From contig JAGVQN010000115.1 in NCBI GenBank assembly GCA_020051675.1, forward strand, positions 1 to 32,180: 32,180 bases of DNA. The letters run 5' to 3'. This document shows, piece after piece, positions 7,446 to 16,783 of this stretch. Position numbers and translations under genes: made by a program. The stretch is from Candidatus Brocadiia bacterium. Its GTDB lineage: Bacteria > Planctomycetota > MHYJ01 > JACQXL01 > JACQZI01. The notes beneath the pieces are model-generated. The model saw only the letters and a list, made by a program, of their open reading frames with translations. It ran no database searches and was not told the DNA's origin. The number at the start of each line of letters is the position of its first letter. Position 1 is the first letter of the stretch.

Positions 7446-10280
7446 TTATTCGCCTACCTTGGTCGGCGTGGTTTTATCCGTGTAATCATTCACCCCTAAT
7501 TGGCCCAGGTCGTTAAGCCCCCATGTCCAGATGGTGCCGTCATTTTTCAGCGCGATATTATGCCGGCTTCCGGTGGATATCATTGACCAAGTGGTTAATA
7601 CGCCGATTTTAGTCGGGATAAGCTTGTTTGTTCCCTCGCCGCTATCACCCAGTCCGAGTTGCCCGTGATTATTAAATCCCCATGACCATAATGTCCCGTC
7701 ATTTTTGATGGCAATGGAATGATATTCGCCGGCTGAAATCTTTGCCCAGTCGGAATCCGTTCCCACGCGCACCGGCGTGTTCCTGTTTGCGGTATCGTCC
7801 AGCCCCAATTGTCCGTAGTTATTGATTCCCCAAGCCCAAAGCGACCCGTCTGATTTTATCGCTAAGGTGTGGTATTTACCTCCGGCAATCATATTCCAGT
7901 TTGTCGCGCTTCCGACCTGTGTCGGGGATGTCCTTTCCGTTCCGGCGCCGCTGTTCCCTAGCCCAAGTTGTCCGTATTCATTATGCCCCCATGCCCATAA
8001 AGTCCCGTTAGTTTTTATGGCCAGCGTGTGATAACGCCCGGCCGTTATTTTCAGCCAGTCCGTGGCGCTCCCCATTTGCGCCAGGATTGTTCTTCTGGTA
8101 TAATCTCCGAAGCCGAGTTGGCCGAATCCGTTATATCCGCATGACCAGATTGAGTTGTTGTTTTTCCTGATGATGGAATGGAATTCTCCTACCGCGATAT
8201 CTATCCAATCCGTTGACGAAGGATTTGTTATTTGTTCCGGGGTTATTTTCTCCGCTCCGCTTCCCCAGACGATAAGCCCTAATTGACCGTCGCTGTTAAA
8301 TCCCCACGACCAGATCGAGCCGTCTGTTTTTACGGATAGATTATGGTAACTTGCGGCTATGACCGTATCCCAGTTATATAAAGCGCCGATGCGTGTCGGC
8401 ACGCTTTTATTGGTCCCGGTGCCTTTGGTTCCAAGTCCCAGTTGCCCGTCATCGTTATCGCCCCAGGACCAGATGCTGTTATTACTGGCAACGGCTATGC
8501 AATGGGAGTATCCGGCAGAGACTTTCAGCCAGCTGCCGTTTGTCGTATTGCTTGAAGTGTTTGAGGCGGCGCTGTCCCCGAACCCGTTGTATGCCTTGAC
8601 GAGGTAATAATATGTTGTCAGCGGCGAAAGCCCGGTGTTGGAATAAGAAGTTATATTGGCGTCAAGCGTGGCAATTTGGGTGTAGTTTCCGTTGCTTCCT
8701 ATCTTGCGCCATATTTTAAATCCGAGTTCGTTTGAAGAATTATCGAACCATCCCAGGTCAATCTGGGAAAGTGATACGACCGTATTGGTCAAGGTGGTGG
8801 GCGCGGCCGGTATCCCGGTTGCCGGCGCCGGTTCGTCGCGGTTATCGTTATCATTAAGCCCTAATTGTCCTAAATCATTTTTACCCCAGCTTGAGATGGT
8901 CTTATTGTTTTTTAAGGCAATTGAATGGTAATCACCGGTCGTGACCGCAATCCAATTTGTCTCCGAGCCGACTTTTGCCGGAGCGGTCCTGCTTATCGTA
9001 TCGTTCAGCCCTAATTGCCCGTAGTCGTTATTTCCCCATGCCCAGAGTGTTCCATCTGTTTTTATCGCCATCGTATATCCGTTACTTATTGAAACAGTTG
9101 CCCAGTTTGTTTCGGTGCCGACCCTGGTCGGAGTTGTTCTGCTTATGGTATCGCCTAACCCTAATTGCCCGGAATCGTTTTTGCCCCACGCCCAGAGTGA
9201 ACCGTCTGTCTTTATGGCAAACGTATAACCTTTGCACGCGGCGGCGGTTGCCCAATCCGTATCGGTCACTACTCTTGCCGGGGCTGTTCTGCTTAAAGTA
9301 TCGCCTAACCCTAATTGCCCGGAATCGTTTTTGCCCCATGCCCAGAGTGTTTTATCCGCCTTTATGGCGACGGCGTAGCTCTCTCCGGCGGAAACTTTAT
9401 CCCAGTCCGTATCGCTTCCTATTTTAGAAGGGGAGTCTTCGTTATCCGTATTTCCCTTTCCCAATTGCCCCCAATCGTTTTTACCCCATGACCAGAGTGT
9501 CTTGTCGTTTTTGATGGCAAGTGAATGGAAGTCTCCGGCGCCGAATACTTTCCAGTCGGTATCGCTCCCGATTTGCGCCGGCTGTGTTTTGGTTATGGCG
9601 TCGTTAACGCCCAATTGCCCGAAGTCGTTCCTGCCCCATGCCCAGAGCGTGCCGAGTGTTGTCAGGGCGAGGGAGTGGCCGGAAGAGCCGGCGGCTATTT
9701 TTGACCAGTTGGAAGCGCTCCCTATCTTTACCGGTCCGGATCTCGCGGTCGTATCGCCCAGCCCCAATTGTCCGTGTGAATTGCCGCCCCATGACCAGAT
9801 AGTCCCGTTAGTCGCAATTGCCAGGGAGTGTTCTCCGCCCGCGCTTACTTCTGACCAGGCGTCGTAGGTGGTCGCCGTTGCCTCGTTGGAATAATCACTG
9901 TAACCGTAAGGATTATAGCTCCTGATTCTGTAATAATAAGCGGTTGAAGGCATCAGCCCCGTATCCGAAAATGCTATGACATTCGGACCGACCGCCGCAA
10001 TCTGCCCGTAAGTTCCGCCGGCTCCGGTTTTGCGCTCTATCTTGAATCCGGTTTCGTCCAAAGAGGCGTCTGTCCAGGAAAGGTTAATCTGTGATGTGTT
10101 GACGGCGTTTGCGGCCAGCGATAGCGGTATGTTCGGAACCGTGAGAGCGCCGCTGCTTCCCGCGGTTGTAGTATCGTCGTCATTGTCTTTATCTTTGGAC
10201 CAGCAGCCTTTAGCCCCGGTAAAAAAGGCAAGGGCAAAGGAAATCAGAAGAGTGATTGTAATCAATATTCGTGTCTTCAT
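7446..10280 (-). CDS. Exported double FN3 / RCC1 beta-propeller protein
   Basis: A 944-aa protein with an N-terminal hydrophobic signal segment (residues 5-24) and a Cys near position 27 that could be a weak lipobox. Its architecture is a clean duplication: FN3 domain (about 48-137), seven RCC1 repeats of about 50 aa, a second FN3 domain (about 490-580), then seven more RCC1 repeats. Each repeat has the WxWGxNxxGQLGLGD core and ends in an xIGSxxxW stretch. Seven repeats make one closed RCC1-type propeller, so two propellers each follow an FN3 module. Probably cell-surface or secreted, with a binding role; no catalytic motif. Adjacent blades are nearly identical in DNA, a sign of recent expansion. 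No clear ribosome site. Function unknown. Confidence 0.82.
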   Translation of the reverse strand: MKTRILITITLLISFALAFFTGAKGCWSKDKDNDDDTTTAGSSGALTVPNIPLSLAANAVNTSQINLSWTDASLDETGFKIERKTGAGGTYGQIAAVGPNVIAFSDTGLMPSTAYYYRIRSYNPYGYSDYSNEATATTYDAWSEVSAGGEHSLAIATNGTIWSWGGNSHGQLGLGDTTARSGPVKIGSASNWSKIAAGSSGHSLALTTLGTLWAWGRNDFGQLGVNDAITKTQPAQIGSDTDWKVFGAGDFHSLAIKNDKTLWSWGKNDWGQLGKGNTDNEDSPSKIGSDTDWDKVSAGESYAVAIKADKTLWAWGKNDSGQLGLGDTLSRTAPARVVTDTDWATAAACKGYTFAIKTDGSLWAWGKNDSGQLGLGDTISRTTPTRVGTETNWATVSISNGYTMAIKTDGTLWAWGNNDYGQLGLNDTISRTAPAKVGSETNWIAVTTGDYHSIALKNNKTISSWGKNDLGQLGLNDNDNRDEPAPATGIPAAPTTLTNTVVSLSQIDLGWFDNSSNELGFKIWRKIGSNGNYTQIATLDANITSYSNTGLSPLTTYYYLVKAYNGFGDSAASNTSSNTTNGSWLKVSAGYSHCIAVASNNSIWSWGDNDDGQLGLGTKGTGTNKSVPTRIGALYNWDTVIAASYHNLSVKTDGSIWSWGFNSDGQLGLIVWGSGAEKITPEQITNPSSTDWIDIAVGEFHSIIRKNNNSIWSCGYNGFGQLGFGDYTRRTILAQMGSATDWLKITAGRYHTLAIKTNGTLWAWGHNEYGQLGLGNSGAGTERTSPTQVGSATNWNMIAGGKYHTLAIKSDGSLWAWGINNYGQLGLDDTANRNTPVRVGTDSDWAKISAGEYHSIAIKNDGTLWSWGFNNHGQLGLGDSGEGTNKLIPTKIGVLTTWSMISTGSRHNIALKNDGTIWTWGLNDLGQLGVNDYTDKTTPTKVGE

Positions 10281-10311
10281 ACAACCGAATGCCGCCCGAT
10301 GTTTACGGAAA

Positions 10312-10378
10312 GGGCAATTCGTGAATTGCCCCTACAATTTACCGGTGATGTAGGGGCGGTTCATGAACCGCCCTGTAG
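10312..10378. repeat. Pair of perfect 20-nt palindromes
   Basis: GGGCAATTC-gt-GAATTGCCC (10312-10331) and GGGCGGTTC-at-GAACCGCCC (10354-10373) stand side by side between gspE and the RCC1 gene. They are flanked by CCTACA and TGTAGG, which can also pair. They may act as a terminator or be a dispersed extragenic repeat. Confidence 0.7.
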
Positions 10379-10388
10379 ATTGGGGGAA

Positions 10389-12554
10389 TTATTCCGCTGA
10401 TTCTTCTTCAGCTTGCTGGGTGGTTACAAATTGGTCAAGGATGGCTTTATCATCACTGGCAATATCCAGATAATATGCCGCAACCGTATAGCGGCCTGTT
10501 CCTTTTGATTCGCTTATCCGCACCACGCGCATCATGCAATCTATTTTCTTGTGGTTTTCTGGCGCTTCGACATTCAGTTTGAGGATGCTTCCGACAGCCA
10601 ATAATTCCTTGGTATCAAAGGAAATGCCTCCCGCACTGATATCCGTGGCGACCGTTTTTACCGGCCTGACGGAGATTTCCTCTGCGCTGTCCATTGATCT
10701 TTTGTATATGGTGTATTCAAGCGGAATCCTGGTGCGAATCCTTTGATAGGTTCTTGGTTTTGTTGCTGTTGCTTTGGATTGCTGAGGGGAAGTCATTGAA
10801 TTTTCCGGTTCAGCTTTAGGTGCTTCTCCGAGTTTTTCTTCGGTGGCTTCTTCAGCCGGGGTTACCCTTAAGACTTCCTCCGGAGTGGTTACGCCCTGGC
10901 TCACTTTTTCCCAGCCGTCCAGGCGCAGGGTTTTCATCCCGTATCTTAATGCCACCCGCCTTATGTCATCCGATGATGATTTGAGGAGTATTGATTTCTT
11001 TATCGCTTCGTTCAGAATCATTATTTCATAAAGGGCGGTCCTGCCGTGATAGCCCGTAAAATTGCACGTCTCGCATCCCTTGCCCCTGTAAACCTTTACT
11101 TCTTTCTTTGCCTTAAGCTCCCGCGTGATTTGGGCAACCACTTCCGGCAACACGGATTTATCTTCCTCGCGGCAGTCCGGGCAGATTACCCTCACCAGGC
11201 GCTGGGCGACAAATGCCTCGACCGATGAAGCGATTAAATACGGTTCAATTCCCATATCAATCAAACGGGTAACGCCGCCTGCCGCGTCATTGGTGTGCAG
11301 GGTGGAAAATACCAAATGGCCTGTTAAAGCGAGGCGTATGGTGATTTCCGCCGTCTCAAAGTCGCGCACTTCGCCGACCATGATAACATCCGGATCGTGG
11401 CGCAGGATGCTCCGCAAGCCTAGCGCGAAGGTCAGCCCGATTTCCGGATTGACTTGTATCTGCGTGATGCCTTCCATCTCGTATTCAACCGGGTCTTCTA
11501 TCGTGATGATTTTTACTTCATTCGTATTTAATTTATTCAAGCTGCTGTAAAGGGTAGTCGTCTTGCCGCTTCCGGTCGGGCCCGTTACAAAGATGATGCC
11601 GTGCGGCTTTTCAAGCAGGTTTTCTATTACTTTGGTATCAATCGGGTTTAAGCCGAGGTCGCTCAGGTTATGGAGGAGCGTCATCGGGAGGAGCCTGACG
11701 ACTATACTTTCCCCGTAGGGCGTCGGGATAATTGAGATGCGCAAGTCCAGCGTTTCCTTATCTGTCTTAACGACACAGCGACCGTCCTGGGGGAGCCGCC
11801 GTTCCACGATATTAAGATTGGAGATAATCTTTATGCGGGAGATTATTGCGGAGAAAAAGTTCTTGATAGCCGGAGGGACGTTGGCGTCAAAAAGCACGCC
11901 GTCCACGCGATAACGCAGGCGTATCTTGCCCCGGTAGGGCTCTATGTGGATATCCGTCGCCCGGCTCTTGTGCGCTTCCAGGATAATCTGGTTGACCAGT
12001 TTTATGACGGAGGCGTCTTCAGACGACTTCTCTATTTCTTCAACCTGATTGCTAATGATTTCCTGAGAGACCGGAATCGCCGAGCTCTGGGTCATTATTT
12101 TCTCTATGGTGTCTGCCGCCAGGCCGTAATACTTCTTTATCGCGTCCATCACTTCGATACGGCTCGCCAGGGAAAGCGCGATTTCAAACCCAATGTTTAA
12201 GCGCATCTCATCTTTGGTCCTGAGGTCGTAGGGAATAGGGGAAGCGATGGTCAGGACGTTATTTTCCAGCTTTATCGGGATAAAACGGTAATGGGCGACG
12301 AACCTGATGGGTATCTTTTTAAACAGGCTTTTATCGATGGTGAAATCACGCAGTTTGATTAAGGGGATGGAATTCTGGGTGGAGATTGTTTTAAGGACAT
12401 CGTCTTCCTTGACCGAGCGCATGCGGCTGAGTATTAAGACCAGTGGCTCGCCGGTTTGGTCGTGCTTTTTCATCGCCTCGTTAAGGATATCCTGTGAGAT
12501 TACGCCCTGTTTGACAAGCGTGTCGCCTAATGAAAGTTCTGAAGAATTTGCCAT
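10389..12554 (-). CDS. GspE/PilB-family secretion or pilus ATPase with C-terminal PilZ domain
   Basis: A 721-aa ATPase for a type II secretion or type IV pilus machine. An MshEN-like N-terminal domain (about 7-150) begins LGDTLVKQGVIS. The ATPase core has Walker A GPTGSGKTT (325-333), an Asp box TIEDPVEYEM, Walker B DPDVIMVGEVRD (387-398) and a zinc tetracysteine (C458, C461, C494, C497). After a Pro/Ala/Glu linker (about 563-600) comes a PilZ-like domain with RxxxR (605-609) and DISAGG (638-643), the usual c-di-GMP ligands. That C-terminal fusion is unusual for this family. In the MshEN motif the usual leading Arg and final Gln appear as Ser and His, so that site may be inactive. AAGGGAA precedes the ATG. 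No other pilus or secretion gene is present here. Confidence 0.88.
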   Translation of the reverse strand: MANSSELSLGDTLVKQGVISQDILNEAMKKHDQTGEPLVLILSRMRSVKEDDVLKTISTQNSIPLIKLRDFTIDKSLFKKIPIRFVAHYRFIPIKLENNVLTIASPIPYDLRTKDEMRLNIGFEIALSLASRIEVMDAIKKYYGLAADTIEKIMTQSSAIPVSQEIISNQVEEIEKSSEDASVIKLVNQIILEAHKSRATDIHIEPYRGKIRLRYRVDGVLFDANVPPAIKNFFSAIISRIKIISNLNIVERRLPQDGRCVVKTDKETLDLRISIIPTPYGESIVVRLLPMTLLHNLSDLGLNPIDTKVIENLLEKPHGIIFVTGPTGSGKTTTLYSSLNKLNTNEVKIITIEDPVEYEMEGITQIQVNPEIGLTFALGLRSILRHDPDVIMVGEVRDFETAEITIRLALTGHLVFSTLHTNDAAGGVTRLIDMGIEPYLIASSVEAFVAQRLVRVICPDCREEDKSVLPEVVAQITRELKAKKEVKVYRGKGCETCNFTGYHGRTALYEIMILNEAIKKSILLKSSSDDIRRVALRYGMKTLRLDGWEKVSQGVTTPEEVLRVTPAEEATEEKLGEAPKAEPENSMTSPQQSKATATKPRTYQRIRTRIPLEYTIYKRSMDSAEEISVRPVKTVATDISAGGISFDTKELLAVGSILKLNVEAPENHKKIDCMMRVVRISESKGTGRYTVAAYYLDIASDDKAILDQFVTTQQAEEESAE

Positions 12555-12588
12555 TATAAATATTCCCTTTCGTAAGTAAGCTGATTTA

Positions 12589-12652
12589 GCCCCACTCCTC
12601 CCGCCTTGCGGGATTCGGGGACACCCAATTATAGGAAGTCCCAGAATGGGGC
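12589..12652. repeat. Dispersed palindromic repeat, copy B
   Basis: The reverse complement begins GCCCCATTCTGGGA and continues TCCTAT-N-ATTGGGTG-N-CCCCGAA. It lines up almost base for base with the segment inside ffh at 17611-17674. It folds as ATTC-N-GGGAC ... GTCCC-N-GAAT around a small loop. It lies in the untranslated leader of gspE. Confidence 0.75.
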
Positions 12653-12785
12653 AGATTGGGCTGATTTTACGGAATGAAGTAAATGGTTCTTTTCCGCTTA
12701 ATCAGCTTAATCCGCGTACTAAAAGCATTTAATATAATTATCGGCTCTTAAAACCTTATATATAAAGAGTAAATCAGATAATTAA

Positions 12786-12814
12786 ATTATACACTTAATT
12801 AGGCAAAAGGTCAA
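12786..12814 (-). promoter_or_regulatory. Sigma-70-type promoter for gspE
   Basis: On the minus strand, TTGACC (12814-12809), 17-nt spacer, TATAAT (12791-12786). The start would be near 12779, leaving a long leader of about 225 nt before the ATG at 12554. Confidence 0.65.
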
Positions 12815-12833
12815 CTGAATTCGGAACGAAGTG

Positions 12834-12893
12834 ACGTCCCCCGCAGCGCAGCGGAGCGGGACTCCGGAGGCGGGGTGGTTTATATGATTTTCA
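12834..12893. repeat. Dispersed palindromic repeat, copy C (with TGGTTTATATGA tail)
   Basis: Contains GTCCCCCGCAGCGCAGCGGA, like the ffh copy, and then GGGACTCCGG-N-GGCGGGGTGG and TTTATATGATTTT. The last part matches the reverse complement of 21781-21817 at about 30 of 35 positions. It also sits where a terminator for the DUF3857 gene would be expected. Confidence 0.65.
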
Positions 12894-15800
12894 TTACTGC
12901 TTGAAGGTGATGGTTATTTCACGTTCTTCTTCACGCGCGATGCGGTTGACGAATTCCCGGAATTCCTTATAGTCCTTAGCCGATATCCGCCTGGTTTTTA
13001 GCGTTACTTTTTCCGTAAAGACAATCCGTTCGTTGTCGCCCGCGTTGGCGGCCGGCGTGATTTCATACGTAATCTTAAATGTCCCGAACTTGGTCGCGAG
13101 CTCCACGTTTTCCGGAATCGATTTCACCTGGGCGTCCAGCGGCAGGATGAATTCGTTGCGGATGGAATCCTCATAAGGGAATCTGTTAATCGGCAATAAC
13201 AAATCAAACTTCCTTTCCGATAATGCCGCCAATCCGGAAAGCCCCTGTGGAGCGATAGCGGAATCCCGGCCTAATCGGGATGGCGGGAAGAGAACCGCCT
13301 TGAAAGACAAATCCTTTCCTGCAGACAGTGAGTCCGCAGGACGTTCCGGCGTGTCTTCTTTTGCCTGGGCGAATTTCGGGATATTCGCCTCCACCGTGAC
13401 CGAAGCCGGCGTTTCCAGCTCTTCCAGCCGCGATGTCTTTACGGAAGTCACCTCCGTCCCTCCGTAAAGAGCCCCCAGCATCCTTTCCATTAGCAGGTTT
13501 CTTTTAGCCGGGTTAAAGAAATAATACCTTATCTCGCCGGCGCGTTCGCCTTTTAAAAGCAGTTTTATGTTAAGGCGCGCGTTTCCTTTTTTGTCAATGC
13601 GGACGGTGTTCATTTCCCTGCGGCTGTTATCCGCCGGAGACAGGGGCGGTATCTCTTTTATCACGCCGCCGGTTTCGTTCAAGACCACCACCTTGGAATC
13701 CGTATCCGCCGCTGGCACCGTGCCCATGGCGTTAAAGACGGCCGTTCCGTCCAGCCAGAGTTCCTGCCCGTTTTCAAGGGATACGTAGGAGATGCAGTGG
13801 TTAAAATGTTCGACCATGGGAAGCGTCAGGTCGTCTTTGCCTTTGGATTCTTCGGCGTAAATCAAAACCGGGTAGGCGGTTATCCCCATATCGTTAAGGA
13901 AGACATTAATCATGGTTGCCTTGTCTTTGCAATCGCCGAAGCGCCGTGCGAATATGGTCGAGGCGCGGTAGGGCTTCCAGCCGTGGATTCCGTATTCCCA
14001 GGCGACATACCTTATTTCGCTTATGACATAGGTATAGGCTACCCAGATTTTCGCCTCTACCGGCGCGGCCGGCTTGATATATGGTTTTAAGGCGTCGCGC
14101 ATCTCATCGGTGATATCATACTGCCGTTTTATCAGGTTCCAATACCACTTGCCGAATTCTTTCCAGCCTTTTTCTCCGGCCGGGTAAGAGGAGACCTGGA
14201 GCATAGGCGCTGTTTCTTCCAAGGGAGGCATCAAAGGTTCGGGGGTAAAGCCGGGAATATTATTGAGTTCCCATAGGTAAACGGTCTTGTTTTCTTCTTT
14301 AATGATTTTGGATTGGTTTTCCGGTAAGGGTGCGTTCTTCATATTGAAGTATATGGGCTTATCAGGCGGGGCAATCAGGATATAGCTTGCCTTATAAGCC
14401 GGGTTGGTCGTATTAAAATAGAATGTATCGCCGAAGTAATCTCCGAAAAACCCCACCTGGGTATCGTCGCGGCGGTATTCCAAATCTATAACGGCGTTTG
14501 CTTCCAGCGGCGGCAAATCCATGGCGTATCCGCCCTGGTAGGTCGCGTCGGCGCGCCGGCCATCCGGATAAATCACCCGCGCGGTGAGCATCTTGATTCT
14601 TTGCTGTTCCGGGTTGTAGGAAAGCGATACTTTCTGGAAATCCTTTATGCCTTTTTCGCTGAGTATCCGGATAATCAGGTGGATATATTTGCGGCAGGTG
14701 CCGTCTTTATTAATCTTGTTTACGGATTGGTTTAAGAGGAAATACGCGGAGCTATCCTGAATTGCCGGAGCGGTTTTGGATTCCTTCAACTCTTCAATGA
14801 TAGTTTCCGGGTCAATCTTATAAGGCGTCTCGAAAGATTCGGACGAGCTTTCCACCCATTCCATATAGCGTTGCAACCAGAGATAATTCGGGTTTACCAG
14901 GAGCGCCTTTGCCCAGGAAACTTTTGCCTCGTCAGTATTGCCGAGCTGGCGGAGATACATGCCTTCCATTCCAAGCGCGATATAATTATCCGGGCAAAGC
15001 TCCAGGGCCTTTCTGGTTTCGAGAAGGGCTTTTTCGTAATCCTCCAGGCTTTCCATTATTTTGGCGCGTGCTATGTAGGATTCAACCGGAGATAAGCCCA
15101 GCCAAACGGAAACATCGTGCAGCTGTAAAGCCTGCGCCAAGCGCCCCTTTTTTACCAGGATATCAATCATGCCGTTCCGGGCAATCGCATCGGTGTAATC
15201 CACGTTTCGCAGGATATGTTGGTAGATGAGGAGCGCCTCGTCAGGGCGTTTCGTATTGACAAGCCAATTGGCGTAATCGTATTGGACAGGCAGGTAATCC
15301 GGATTCTTTTGTGCCAGCGATTTCAAGGCGGAGAGCTTTTCGTTTTCGAACCTTTTTGCCTCGAACCATTTTATTTCCAGGTGTCTGGCGGGCGGGAAAT
15401 CAGGATTTACCTTTAAGGCGCGGTCGAGGTAATCGCGTGTTTTGGTCAGGTTCTTCATGGAGTAAAAATAATATTCGGCCAGTCCGGTGAGCGCCCGGAG
15501 ATGCTCGGGGGAGAGCCCGACGGCCATTTCCATTAGTTCCCGGCAGGCGTTTTCGTCCTTTTCCGAGACAGAGAGCGTTTCATCCTGAAGCGATTTCGCC
15601 AGGTAGTAATAATAATACGCCTGGTTTAAAGAAACGCGGGCAGTGTGGAGAAATGCTTCCCTTTCCGCCGGCTTGTGGCGGTCGGAATCCGAACGGGCTT
15701 CGTGTATCAGTCCTACATAAAAAGAATAACCGGTTTTTTCCGGGTAGCGCTGTGACATTTTTTCCAGGTATTCCAAAGCACTTTCCGTTAAACGCGGTTT

Positions 15801-16781
15801 CTTGCGGGTGGGATTTTCCGGAAAGGAAATACCCGCTATTTCTTTTTGTCCCGAGGCGTATTTCAGGCCTGTTAACGGACTGCCGTCCGCGGAGGTTATC
15901 CTTAAGCGGAAACCGCGCCCGTAACCGGTTGAAGAAACTTTTACCAGGATTTCATTCCAGCCTTTTTCCAGCGTTCCGGCGGCAATATCCTGGTCAAGCG
16001 TGGCGCGCGCGCGCTGAATATCATTGTAATATAATAAAGCGCCGTTGAGCCAGAGCTTGATGCTTTCTTCCGAAGCCATCCGGAAATTTACCGGCTTGGC
16101 TTCTTCGGAAAATACATAGGTAAGCGCATAGGCGATGTAATTATCGTTCGGGATTAAATAATTTGAAAGGTTGATATAACCCCCCGAGGTGTCGTTTACT
16201 GATATATGGCGCCAGGAGACGCTTTTCTTCCTGCCGTCATAGCTTGCCTTCAGGTCTATGCTGTTTTCCGGCTGGTAGGGGGTATTGAATCCGGCGCCGT
16301 TTTCGTTATCAAACGGCCCGATAACCTGCCAGCTGTTGATAAAGCCGAGTTCGGAGAATTTCTCCCTGCCTTGGGCGGCGTCATTGGTTTTACAATATAA
16401 AATTCCCAGGTAATATTTTACCCAGGCGGAAAACTCCGGAAGGGTCCGGTGTTTTTCAGCCTTGGAGAGAAGTTTTAGGGCGTCTTTAAACCGGTAATTT
16501 TCCGAATAAAGCCCGACCAGCTTATGGAGGTATGCCTCGCTGATTGCCGTATAGAGTTTGCGTTCATTGCCTTTTACCAGTTCCTGTTCTTTTAATAATT
16601 CCAGCAATGCCTGGCTTAAGTAATCAATCGCCTCATCAGAATCGCCGCGGCTTTCGGCAGACAGGACTTTTTCATCCGTTTTATTAAGAAAGGAAAGCGT
16701 GTTATCCGATTGCGGCCAGGCGGGCGATAAACAAATTAAGAAGATAAAAAGAATCGCGGATGAAAGGTTTTTAAGGCGCAT
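12894..16781 (-). CDS. Exported TPR / DUF3857 / transglutaminase-like protein
   Basis: A 1295-aa protein with a cleavable-looking signal peptide (residues 1-23, ending AWPQS). Residues about 30-140 and 330-640 are helical TPR-type repeats, with a beta-rich segment (about 145-305) between. A DUF3857-like domain follows (about 670-870). Then comes a transglutaminase-like core with FARRFGDCKDKA (Cys951), EHFNH (His992/995) and LWLDGTA (Asp1011), a complete Cys-His-Asp set. The tail is beta-rich. Such proteins are usually periplasmic and often of unknown substrate. Its ATG is 2 nt from the ffh stop, with AAAGGA inside the ffh 3' end, so it is translated from the ppiD-ffh mRNA. Near residues 1165-1185 a palindromic segment resembling the window's repeat family appears to be inserted in frame. 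Confidence 0.8.
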   Translation of the reverse strand: MRLKNLSSAILFIFLICLSPAWPQSDNTLSFLNKTDEKVLSAESRGDSDEAIDYLSQALLELLKEQELVKGNERKLYTAISEAYLHKLVGLYSENYRFKDALKLLSKAEKHRTLPEFSAWVKYYLGILYCKTNDAAQGREKFSELGFINSWQVIGPFDNENGAGFNTPYQPENSIDLKASYDGRKKSVSWRHISVNDTSGGYINLSNYLIPNDNYIAYALTYVFSEEAKPVNFRMASEESIKLWLNGALLYYNDIQRARATLDQDIAAGTLEKGWNEILVKVSSTGYGRGFRLRITSADGSPLTGLKYASGQKEIAGISFPENPTRKKPRLTESALEYLEKMSQRYPEKTGYSFYVGLIHEARSDSDRHKPAEREAFLHTARVSLNQAYYYYYLAKSLQDETLSVSEKDENACRELMEMAVGLSPEHLRALTGLAEYYFYSMKNLTKTRDYLDRALKVNPDFPPARHLEIKWFEAKRFENEKLSALKSLAQKNPDYLPVQYDYANWLVNTKRPDEALLIYQHILRNVDYTDAIARNGMIDILVKKGRLAQALQLHDVSVWLGLSPVESYIARAKIMESLEDYEKALLETRKALELCPDNYIALGMEGMYLRQLGNTDEAKVSWAKALLVNPNYLWLQRYMEWVESSSESFETPYKIDPETIIEELKESKTAPAIQDSSAYFLLNQSVNKINKDGTCRKYIHLIIRILSEKGIKDFQKVSLSYNPEQQRIKMLTARVIYPDGRRADATYQGGYAMDLPPLEANAVIDLEYRRDDTQVGFFGDYFGDTFYFNTTNPAYKASYILIAPPDKPIYFNMKNAPLPENQSKIIKEENKTVYLWELNNIPGFTPEPLMPPLEETAPMLQVSSYPAGEKGWKEFGKWYWNLIKRQYDITDEMRDALKPYIKPAAPVEAKIWVAYTYVISEIRYVAWEYGIHGWKPYRASTIFARRFGDCKDKATMINVFLNDMGITAYPVLIYAEESKGKDDLTLPMVEHFNHCISYVSLENGQELWLDGTAVFNAMGTVPAADTDSKVVVLNETGGVIKEIPPLSPADNSRREMNTVRIDKKGNARLNIKLLLKGERAGEIRYYFFNPAKRNLLMERMLGALYGGTEVTSVKTSRLEELETPASVTVEANIPKFAQAKEDTPERPADSLSAGKDLSFKAVLFPPSRLGRDSAIAPQGLSGLAALSERKFDLLLPINRFPYEDSIRNEFILPLDAQVKSIPENVELATKFGTFKITYEITPAANAGDNERIVFTEKVTLKTRRISAKDYKEFREFVNRIAREEEREITITFKQ
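13241..13292. repeat. Possible repeat copy F inside the DUF3857 gene
   Basis: The segment has the palindrome TCCCGGCCTAATCGGGA next to GGAGCGATAGCGGAAT. Read on the minus strand, GGGATTCCGCTATCGCTCC resembles the GGGAGC-type arm of the ffh copy. It encodes a low-complexity stretch (PPSRLGRDSAIAPQG) and keeps the reading frame. The match is weaker than for copies A-E. Confidence 0.4.
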
Positions 16782-16783
16782 TA

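Larger units (their letters stand above)
12555..12893. other. Intergenic region: gspE leader, two repeat copies
   Basis: No gene is seen. It holds the gspE promoter (12786-12814, minus strand), an AT-rich leader of about 225 nt, repeat copy B inside that leader, and repeat copy C next to the 3' end of the DUF3857 gene. Confidence 0.6.
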
